A stretch of DNA of 28,968 nt from positions 1 through 28,968 of the IMG/VR virus record IMGVR_UViG_3300031521_000286. The stretch is one strand, 5' to 3'. The stretch comes from a virus. Shown here piece by piece: positions 22,833-28,968 of this stretch. How positions within the stretch are numbered: the stretch's first letter is position 1; every line of letters starts with the position of its first letter. The notes below the pieces were generated by a model. The model saw only the letters and a list, made by a program, of their open reading frames with translations. It had not been told where the DNA came from and did not search any database. A program made the position numbers and the translations under genes.

Positions 22833-24146
22833 TTATTTTTTAAATTTTTCTCCACCTTTACCTTTTTTACCACCTGGTTCTTCACCTTGACCAAATCCAG
22901 GTTCTACATCAGGATATATTTCACCTGCACCATCTCTATCAAATTTAATATTGAAATAGTCATTGAAATTTAGTAAATCGACTTTTTGGAAAACATAATC
23001 TCTATTTAAATTTAATAGGTTATCAATATATCTTGAAATCTTATCTACCATCTTATTGAAAAATTCAACAGTAGATTCTTTCATAACACCAATCGGTTTC
23101 TTTCGGTATTTCTTAAATGAACCCAATATAACCTTAAATAAATATTCAATCTTATCGGATGATTTAATTAATAACTTCGTATCCTTATTCCTTATTAAAT
23201 CAGTATTGATTTTAAATTTATCATCTTTTATAAAGTTTGGAATAAAGAACTCCCAACTATTAATATCATCTTTCATGTTAGCAACATATTCATTGAAAAG
23301 TTGTGATATTAAATTAACATATATTTCATCTTTTGTTAATCCTTCAACCTTTATTTTATTTAAATCTTTAAGTTGTAAGAATTCAAGAAAGCTCGTTACT
23401 ATTAAACTAAATACTTGTGCATGTTCTGTTTGATTTTCACCTACATTCCTTGTGTATAATGGATTTAGGATAGCTAATGTGTATTTATCATCACCATCAA
23501 TCCTAATTATAATCTTTTCTAAATTATTATTATATCCACCTTCTTCCATTAAGAATGAACCTTCCATATGTGGATTCAATATATTATAAAAGAATTTTGC
23601 AAATGATTCATCACCAAATATAAATTTTAAATCTTCTTCTGATGTTTTAAGATATAAGTTAATGATTTCCAATTGTTTATCATTTAATTTCCCTTTGAAG
23701 ATAACAGGAACTGGATCAATATCAAATAGCTGTGCATATTCTACAATTTCTTCATAGTTGAATTTATGATGTCCACCTTTTACAATAGATGTTAATATTA
23801 AATTATTTTTTGGAATTCTATTATATTTTGTATTATTGTTTTCCATGTCTGGTAGATATTCGAATACAAACGTCCATTTTCTATTCAATATGTCTGTTAC
23901 ATAAGATGGTAAGGTATGGAAAAATGCATACGCTTTTCCGTAGAATTTTTGAATTGCTAAATCAATGAAACTCAATTCATCGTTCTTTATTGATTTTGGT
24001 TTGATTATAAAACGATCCCCGTCAAATCTTACATACAATTTACTTCCTTGTATGTCTTCATAAATAATTAGTTCTTTTCCGTCTAATTGTTTTATGAATT
24101 CTTCTGATGTAACTACATCATCATTTAAGTTAATTAGTTGTGACAT
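22833..24146 (-). CDS. RNA-ligase-like (nucleotidyltransferase-fold) protein lacking the nucleophilic Lys, 437 aa
   Basis: The order of motifs follows the ATP-dependent RNA/DNA ligase fold: a motif I-like RFDGDRFIIKPK at 40-51, motif III WTFVFEYLPD at 91-100, NRIPKNNLILTSI at 109-121, DPVPVIFKGKL near 144, motif IV-like MEGSFLMEE at 194-202, and KIIIRIDG at 211-218 in the motif V position. Active ligases have Lys in KxDG; here Arg40 takes that place, so covalent AMP transfer is doubtful. The C-terminal 200 residues are helical and end in a Gly/Lys-rich tail. It heads the tail-fibre operon. In T4, gp63 is both an RNA ligase and a tail-fibre attachment factor, a suggestive but unproven parallel. 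Confidence 0.55.
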   Translation of the reverse strand: MSQLINLNDDVVTSEEFIKQLDGKELIIYEDIQGSKLYVRFDGDRFIIKPKSIKNDELSFIDLAIQKFYGKAYAFFHTLPSYVTDILNRKWTFVFEYLPDMENNNTKYNRIPKNNLILTSIVKGGHHKFNYEEIVEYAQLFDIDPVPVIFKGKLNDKQLEIINLYLKTSEEDLKFIFGDESFAKFFYNILNPHMEGSFLMEEGGYNNNLEKIIIRIDGDDKYTLAILNPLYTRNVGENQTEHAQVFSLIVTSFLEFLQLKDLNKIKVEGLTKDEIYVNLISQLFNEYVANMKDDINSWEFFIPNFIKDDKFKINTDLIRNKDTKLLIKSSDKIEYLFKVILGSFKKYRKKPIGVMKESTVEFFNKMVDKISRYIDNLLNLNRDYVFQKVDLLNFNDYFNIKFDRDGAGEIYPDVEPGFGQGEEPGGKKGKGGEKFKK

Positions 24147-24162
24147 TTTTGTTATTATGTTA

Positions 24163-24178
24163 TTTTTTATATTATAAC
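24163..24178 (-). promoter_or_regulatory. Possible late-type promoter (minus strand)
   Basis: The minus strand reads TTATAATATAAAAAAT, upstream of ATG 24146. It is a weaker match than the other late-type motifs but in the right place for the fibre operon. Confidence 0.3.
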
Positions 24179-24198
24179 TTATATATTAAATAATAGTC

Positions 24199-24241
24199 GG
24201 TTAAAAATAAAATAAACTTTTTATTTAATTGAATGTATAAT
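24199..24241 (+). promoter_or_regulatory. Third promoter type, copy 1
   Basis: It begins GGTTAAAAATAAAATAAACT and ends in TATAAT at 24236-24241, 47 bases before ATG 24288. A near-identical element stands 48 bases before ATG 24811, so a shared promoter is likely. Confidence 0.5.
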
Positions 24242-24287
24242 GACTAAAACAATAGTAAGTTATGTGTGAAAAAATAAAAATATTTAA

Positions 24288-24716
24288 ATGTCATTAGACT
24301 TTAGATTTAATAAAGGAATATTATTATCTGATGTTCCTTTAAAAACAGAAATTACTATTAATACCCATGAAAATTCTATATTACTTAATCATCCTAATGG
24401 TGAAATTGTACATTGTGTTATAGATAAAGATTACCTTTATGGTGTGACAGCACGTGGTGGGGTTCCTTGTGAAATATTATATAATTTAATGATATCTTTT
24501 AATATTAAATTTATTGATGATAATTATACTGAAACATTATGTTATAATAGTTATTATAATCCAGATATGGAAATTACTGATTTTGATTTAGAAGAAATAT
24601 ATAATAACTGCATGATAGAATATGGGTTTGAATATTTAGTTTTTGAAGAACAATATAGAATTAATATAGAACAACGTAATCTTAAAATAGAAAAAATTTT
24701 AAAAAGAAATAATTAA
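24288..24716 (+). CDS. Hypothetical protein, 142 aa
   Basis: Divergent from the fibre operon and first gene of the right-hand accessory region. The N-terminal half is beta-rich (MSLDFRFNKGILLSDVPLKT, then IVHCVIDKDYLYGVTARGG); the C-terminal half is acidic and helical. Neither a membrane segment nor a catalytic motif is visible. It shares an upstream 45-bp element with the DUF262/HNH gene and is probably expressed at the same time. Function unknown. Confidence 0.65.
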   Translation: MSLDFRFNKGILLSDVPLKTEITINTHENSILLNHPNGEIVHCVIDKDYLYGVTARGGVPCEILYNLMISFNIKFIDDNYTETLCYNSYYNPDMEITDFDLEEIYNNCMIEYGFEYLVFEEQYRINIEQRNLKIEKILKRNN

Positions 24717-24719
24717 TGT

Positions 24720-24763
24720 TTGTTAAAAATAAATTAAACTTTTTATTAAATAGATTGTATAAT
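24720..24763 (+). promoter_or_regulatory. Third promoter type, copy 2
   Basis: TTGTTAAAAATAAATTAAAC begins the element and TATAAT lies at 24758-24763, 48 bases before ATG 24811. It differs from copy 1 at only a few positions. Confidence 0.5.
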
Positions 24764-24810
24764 ACATATAAAAAATAAAAACCTCGCTTGTATAGGTAAA
24801 GTGATTAATT

Positions 24811-26526
24811 ATGGAATTTAAAAACACTTCAAAACAAACTATTAGTATTTCAGAAGCTACAAAACTTGGTCAACTTCTCATTCGTTCAAATAGTATTGTT
24901 ATTAATTATGAAAACCAAAGACCCTATGTGTGGACAAGTGAAGAAATAACTCAATTATTAGATGATTTATATAGTGCTTTTAGTAATAATAATAAATATT
25001 ATCTTCATAATATTACACTAACAAATTATGATGATTATAAAACACCATCAAGATTGGTGGATGGACAACAACGTTTTACTACTCTTACATTACTCTTACA
25101 TTATTTAGCACAATCATTAGATAAACCCTATTATTATAATAGATTAATAAGTAACGTAACTAATGATTATGTTTTTAAAATTAATGGGTTTGAATTTGAT
25201 AAATTTAAATTTGTTATATCTGATGGGTGTGAGAATGAAGATGATGAAGATGATGAAGATCAAGATGATACACCACTAACTTATAAAGTAGCAGTAGATT
25301 TAATTAATTATTTTTTTAAAAATAACACAATTGATTATCAAGATTTTTTTTCGTGGTTGTTAGATCATGTTTCTTTTTCTGTGGTCGAACTATTAGATGA
25401 AAATTGTGAAGGATCATATTTTAAGGACGTTAATTCAAAAGGTAAACATATAAGTCAAGTTGATATGATTAAAAATACATTATTTTCTAAAGTAGAAGAT
25501 AAAGAACAACGTGATTTTTTGGTGAAAAAATGGAAAAAATTTGATGATGGTATTAATAATTTAATTAAAAAAGATTATAAACCAAAAACAGTAAGAGATG
25601 GTGATATTAAAGAAGGGATATTTAGAGATGTTTATAAAATAACAAAATTAGATACTGATCCAGTATACAAAAAAATAAACATGTATAAAGATTTTGTTAA
25701 AAAATATAATACATTTGAAGAAATCTTAGTATTAATTGAAAAATGTATAATGTATAATGAATGTATTTTAAAATACATATATAGTGAAGAAGATATTTAT
25801 AGATTACCAACCTTATTTTTTAGAGTACGAAAATTGAAATCCTTTATATCAACTATAATGTATGCTAAAGAAAAAAATTATTCAGTAGACATATGTTTAG
25901 AAATATTAAGTAGAATAACGCTATTTACACACACTGGTATAAAACAATTATATGATGCTAAATTAGATGCATTTCATAAATGTATACGAGATGGTAAAGA
26001 TGTTATATTATGGTATAATAATTTAATTGATACGTTAACAGTTCATGATTTAACACGTGATTTATATTATCAAAAAAATTCTAATGCACGTGTTAAATCT
26101 GCATTAGTTTTTATGGAAGCTAAAATGTATAATAAAGCTAATTATTTGGAAACAATTTGTGATAAAGATTTATTTAAAAGTTTTAATATAGAACATATAT
26201 ATCCAAAACATGATGATACAGATGCAAACAAATGGTTTAATAAGTTTGGTAATTTAACATTACTAAAAAATGGTAAAAATTCATCCATTAAAGATGAAAT
26301 GGAAAAAAAATCACCCGCTTATCAAGATGTCATAGATGGAAATATTTTAAGTAGAATACTTGTAACAAATGATCCTAATAAATATGTTTCATTGAGGGTG
26401 AATAATAAATATTTAGAAAAGTTAACACCATATAGTGTAGAAGAAATTATAGATTGGGATGAAACTAAAAGTATAAAAAGGAATAATGAAATGGCATTAT
26501 TATTCAAAGAAATGTTGAAAATGTAA
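24811..26526 (+). CDS. DUF262/DUF1524 (GmrSD-like) protein with HNH motif, 571 aa
   Basis: The N-terminal DUF262 part has NYENQRPYVWTSEEITQLLD (32-51) and RLVDGQQRFTTLTLLLHYLA (81-100); DGQQR at 84-88 is the family's nucleotide-binding signature. An acidic patch (about 138-152) follows. The C-terminal DUF1524/HNH part has IEHIYPKH (460-467) and FGNLTLLKNGKNSS (479-492), the expected EHIxP...GNLTLL...N order of a His-Asn nuclease. Fused GmrSD proteins are type IV restriction enzymes that cut modified DNA using nucleotide hydrolysis. Both halves look intact. It stands under its own promoter element and is followed after 4 bases by a small gene and then a helicase. In a phage it may block competing phages. 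Confidence 0.85.
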   Translation: MEFKNTSKQTISISEATKLGQLLIRSNSIVINYENQRPYVWTSEEITQLLDDLYSAFSNNNKYYLHNITLTNYDDYKTPSRLVDGQQRFTTLTLLLHYLAQSLDKPYYYNRLISNVTNDYVFKINGFEFDKFKFVISDGCENEDDEDDEDQDDTPLTYKVAVDLINYFFKNNTIDYQDFFSWLLDHVSFSVVELLDENCEGSYFKDVNSKGKHISQVDMIKNTLFSKVEDKEQRDFLVKKWKKFDDGINNLIKKDYKPKTVRDGDIKEGIFRDVYKITKLDTDPVYKKINMYKDFVKKYNTFEEILVLIEKCIMYNECILKYIYSEEDIYRLPTLFFRVRKLKSFISTIMYAKEKNYSVDICLEILSRITLFTHTGIKQLYDAKLDAFHKCIRDGKDVILWYNNLIDTLTVHDLTRDLYYQKNSNARVKSALVFMEAKMYNKANYLETICDKDLFKSFNIEHIYPKHDDTDANKWFNKFGNLTLLKNGKNSSIKDEMEKKSPAYQDVIDGNILSRILVTNDPNKYVSLRVNNKYLEKLTPYSVEEIIDWDETKSIKRNNEMALLFKEMLKM

Positions 26527-26530
26527 CAAA

Positions 26531-26791
26531 ATGAAAACACTAACATCCGAAGAATATATTGCAGCAAAGAAAGCAATAAAAGAATACGAACAATCTAATG
26601 AGATTAAAGAAGATGTATTCCCATATAATATACATGTAGGTGATACTATTGCACATGTTTGTAATTGTCGTTCTCACCATGGACTTCTAAGTGTTGTAGT
26701 AACAGAAGAATTACTTGAAAATATTCTTAAATATGAAACTACTGAAAATTATCATCAATTTAGAATAATGAAAAAATATAATGAAGAATAA
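26531..26791 (+). CDS. Hypothetical protein, 86 aa
   Basis: It starts 4 bases after the DUF262/HNH stop, so the two are co-translated. It begins MKTLTSEEYIAAKKAIKEYE (a helix), then INHVGDT-like beta sequence with HVCNCRSHHGLLSVVV, where two Cys and two His lie close enough to bind a metal ion. Nothing identifies it. Tight coupling suggests a partner, inhibitor or regulator of the restriction-like protein, but it could equally be an unrelated phage protein. Confidence 0.65.
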   Translation: MKTLTSEEYIAAKKAIKEYEQSNEIKEDVFPYNIHVGDTIAHVCNCRSHHGLLSVVVTEELLENILKYETTENYHQFRIMKKYNEE

Positions 26792-26823
26792 TTTGGTAGT
26801 TTAAAATATTTGTAGTATCTTTG
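26792..26823 (+). promoter_or_regulatory. Bacteroidetes-type vegetative promoter
   Basis: TTTG at 26792-26795, a 20-bp spacer and TATCTTTG at 26816-26823, 23 bases before ATG 26847. It agrees with the 641-672 promoter at all but two positions across more than 30 bases. Confidence 0.85.
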
Positions 26824-26846
26824 TCGAATAAATAAAAAAATAATTT

Positions 26847-28646
26847 ATGAGTATATTAACATCAATATTAGAAGTATCAGAAATTAATTTAAATAAGTTT
26901 AGAAACCCTGATTCAAATGAAGTATTACATGATAATCAAATTGAGTGTGCAGTTCGAATATTAAAACAATTTGATAACACTAAATACCCACGTGCTAATT
27001 ATATTGTAATAAAAGGATTTACACAAAGTGGTAAAACGGGTGTATTTACATCTTTGATAAATATAATCAATAATTTAAACAAATCAATACCTTGGAAAGA
27101 TCCGGTATTAAATATAAAAAAAATAGTATATATCACGGGTGATAATTCCAAAGCATTAACATCACAAACAAAAAAACGAACATTCGACCAAACATTTTCA
27201 GATGAATATAATGATGATGTAATTAATGTTATATTTGTTAAACAAAGTGATTGTACGAATGATTTGAAAGGTAAAGATATGAATCAAGTGCTTGGTGAAA
27301 ATTTTTCACTTGATAATACATTAATTTTTCTTGACGAAAGTCATTATGGTACAACTAATATAAAAAACAAAGTACCTAAATGGTTAGAATCATATGGTCT
27401 TGATTTGAAAAATAATAATAGTCTCCAAGAAAAAAATTCATATATAATATCTAATAGTGCAACACCATATCAAGAAATGGAAAGTGATATTGTATTATCA
27501 AAAGCGAGAATTATATTACATAAAGGTGAAGGATATGTTGGTATTTATGACTTTGCACCAAATATTATACCTGTCGATAGTCAATGGTCTAATAGGAATT
27601 CTTCTAAGGATTATCTGAGATGGAGTGGATTAATGCGGGAAACATACAATATGATTAAAGCAACTGGTGAAAATTTGTGTTCAATTGTTCGTATGAGTAT
27701 ATCAAACTATGAATTTCATAAATATATGATGAACTTATATTTTGATACAGAGGTTATTAATGTTTCAAACAATTCACTTAATTATAGAACAATGGAATCT
27801 ACTATAATTAGTTATTGTGAAACTGGTTTCAACCAATCATCTGGTAAATATTTAATGATTATTATTGTTGGTGGTTTACGTATGGGGATATCAATTGATA
27901 ATATTGTTAAAAATAAAATAAAAATGATTTATGATTATACTTCAACAGCTAAAGCTGTATGGACAACTGAACAAGGTCTTATTGGACGTATGACAGGTTA
28001 TCGTGAAGGTGATGCATGGAAAAATACCAAATTTTATATTAGAGGTGAACATTGGGATAAATTATCAGATTATTATTCTGATGTAAATAATGACGAATTA
28101 TTAACATTTAATACTCCCATTTCTTCTAAAAAAGTGGAAACAAAAATTTGGTCAGACGAAGAAGGATATGATGAATTAGATAGTAATATAATGATTGGTA
28201 TTGATATTATAAAAGATTATGAAAACATACATGATTCATTTGGAAGTGATATGATAAAAATATTTGGTGCTAAAAAATTCAAACAAATTTTATCAAAATA
28301 TACATCTGAAATAAGAAAATATTTAGAAAATAAAGATGTTTTTTTTAAAAATGCTTTAGTTATGGATCAACGAAAAAAACATACTAAAAATACATCATAT
28401 TCTTCTGAAAATTTCAATGCATCTGATTATCATAAGAAAGAATATTGTGATGAAAATATAGGAAGAAATGCTTATACGTATTCAGTTGATGACAGGGATA
28501 TTAATAATATTAAATTATTTGTTATTATAGGTGTGTTTAAATATTATAAGATAAAAAATAACACTGAAAAAATTCAATTCAACCCACTTGAAACTATGGA
28601 TACAAGTATAAAGGATACTGAAAAAATTGAATGTATACGTATATAA
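26847..28646 (+). CDS. SF2 helicase/translocase-like ATPase, 599 aa
   Basis: Motif I GFTQSGKTG at 57-65, a Ia-like VYITGDNSKALTSQT near 95, motif II LDESH at 162-166, motif III SNSATPY at 202-208, and a C-terminal RecA domain with VGGLRMGISID near 350 and motif VI QGLIGRMTGY at 376-385. This is a full superfamily 2 ATPase with a DESH box; the GGLRMGxS...Q-GRMxGY ending resembles the Z1/type III-like restriction translocase group. The last 180 residues are unrecognised. It has its own host-type promoter. It might be a phage DNA helicase or, with the DUF262/HNH gene, part of a defence-like cassette. Confidence 0.8.
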   Translation: MSILTSILEVSEINLNKFRNPDSNEVLHDNQIECAVRILKQFDNTKYPRANYIVIKGFTQSGKTGVFTSLINIINNLNKSIPWKDPVLNIKKIVYITGDNSKALTSQTKKRTFDQTFSDEYNDDVINVIFVKQSDCTNDLKGKDMNQVLGENFSLDNTLIFLDESHYGTTNIKNKVPKWLESYGLDLKNNNSLQEKNSYIISNSATPYQEMESDIVLSKARIILHKGEGYVGIYDFAPNIIPVDSQWSNRNSSKDYLRWSGLMRETYNMIKATGENLCSIVRMSISNYEFHKYMMNLYFDTEVINVSNNSLNYRTMESTIISYCETGFNQSSGKYLMIIIVGGLRMGISIDNIVKNKIKMIYDYTSTAKAVWTTEQGLIGRMTGYREGDAWKNTKFYIRGEHWDKLSDYYSDVNNDELLTFNTPISSKKVETKIWSDEEGYDELDSNIMIGIDIIKDYENIHDSFGSDMIKIFGAKKFKQILSKYTSEIRKYLENKDVFFKNALVMDQRKKHTKNTSYSSENFNASDYHKKEYCDENIGRNAYTYSVDDRDINNIKLFVIIGVFKYYKIKNNTEKIQFNPLETMDTSIKDTEKIECIRI

Positions 28647-28682
28647 ATTTTTGCAACTAAAGAATTTTAAACTAACATCTCA

Positions 28683-28692
28683 CGATATATCG
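28683..28692. promoter_or_regulatory. Palindrome upstream of the lipoprotein gene
   Basis: CGATATATCG is a perfect inverted repeat, and ACGAT (28682-28686) is also mirrored by ATCGT (28697-28701). It lies 18 bases before the ATG and could be an operator. No clear promoter is seen in the same 64-base gap. Confidence 0.25.
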
Positions 28693-28710
28693 GTTAATCG
28701 TTATTTTATT

Positions 28711-28968
28711 ATGAAGAAAATTATATTTATATTATTGTGTAGTGTATTATTGTTTAGTTGTGGTAAATCAGAAGAACCGATTGCTTTCAATTATGATTCC
28801 TTAATTGGTACTTGGGTTGAATATAAGCAAATGGATGGTGTATATGTTGATACAAATAAACCATACACTTTTGAAAAATCAGACACACGTGATACAATCG
28901 CATTTACACCATCTTATCAACAATTGAAATATTTAAAATATAATGGTGTTTGGTTTGTAGACCAATAT
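28711..28968 (+). CDS. Lipoprotein, 5' part (runs off the right edge)
   Basis: An ATG at 28711 opens a frame that reaches the window edge (86 codons). The first 17 residues are a lipoprotein signal peptide: MKK, a hydrophobic core, and the lipobox LFSC with Cys17. The next residues GKSEE fit the Bacteroidetes lipoprotein export signal (Lys followed by two acidic residues), which sends lipoproteins to the cell surface. The following LIGTWVEYKQMDGVYVDTNK resembles a lipocalin-like start (GTW). Phage lipoproteins often act in superinfection exclusion; that is inferred. A perfect 10-bp palindrome (CGATATATCG, 28683-28692) lies upstream. Confidence 0.75.
   Translation, partial: MKKIIFILLCSVLLFSCGKSEEPIAFNYDSLIGTWVEYKQMDGVYVDTNKPYTFEKSDTRDTIAFTPSYQQLKYLKYNGVWFVDQY

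Noticed and set aside
22581-22973. Plus-strand open frame over the 22406/22833 genes
   Set aside because: It lies opposite two well-formed minus-strand genes, is Phe/Ile/Ser-rich as expected for the antisense of AT-rich coding sequence, and has no promoter.

Overview
The window is part of the genome of a tailed phage with a contractile (T4-type) tail that infects a Bacteroidetes/Flavobacteria-like host. Base composition is very AT-rich (roughly a quarter G+C by eye). The phage assignment rests on a complete large terminase (10993-13188), a gp25-type baseplate wedge protein (10606-10977), a probable PCNA/gp45-type sliding clamp (14359-15150) and a long block of fibre and adhesin genes (15342-24146). 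The host assignment rests on five copies of the Bacteroidetes vegetative promoter (TTTG, about 20 bp, TATCTTTG), on A-rich leaders instead of Shine-Dalgarno sites, and on a lipoprotein at the right edge with a Bacteroidetes-type surface-export signal. The standard code fits; almost all genes end in TAA and none in TAG.

Layout. 1-5484 (+): about fifteen small, mostly unrecognised genes. Within them 1743, 2261, 3793, 4225 and 4542 encode proteins that share only a short N-terminal tag (M-K-x-[IL]-x-x-[YF]-x-x-x-I-N-E), which looks like the T4 capsid-targeting propeptide cut by the prohead protease; 22077-22367 on the other strand has a looser version. A candidate structured RNA ending in a strong terminator lies at 1582-1715. 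5551-8019 (+): a large virion protein with a LamG-like C-terminal part. 8118-9002 (+): an unknown gene under a host-type promoter. 9024-10549 (-): four small genes, one a T5orf172/GIY-YIG-family protein. 10606-15309 (+): gp25, terminase, a protein with two ExoX-C-like modules, the clamp, and a 46-residue tail-anchored membrane protein. 15342-24146 (-): a fibre with three repeats of about 108 residues, a second fibre, a small protein sharing the first fibre's C-terminal module, a DUF1617-like protein, an Ig-repeat adhesin, a tagged small protein, an unknown, and an RNA-ligase-like protein whose nucleophilic lysine appears to be arginine. 24288-28968 (+): an accessory region with a DUF262/HNH (GmrSD-like) protein, an 86-residue protein, an SF2 helicase/translocase and the start of a lipoprotein.

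Expression. Three promoter classes are visible. Host-type TTTG/TATCTTTG promoters precede mainly non-structural genes. A TTTTTATATATAATAAAAA-type motif precedes virion and tagged genes and may be the late promoter, analogous to T4 TATAAATA, whose use depends on the sliding clamp. A near-identical 45-bp element with TATAAT precedes the two genes that open the accessory region. At four places a terminator's T-run leads straight into a late-type motif.

The most promising leads are the family of tagged putative internal head proteins, the RNA-ligase-like protein in the tail-fibre operon, and the DUF262/HNH plus helicase plus lipoprotein cassette, which may act against competing phages.
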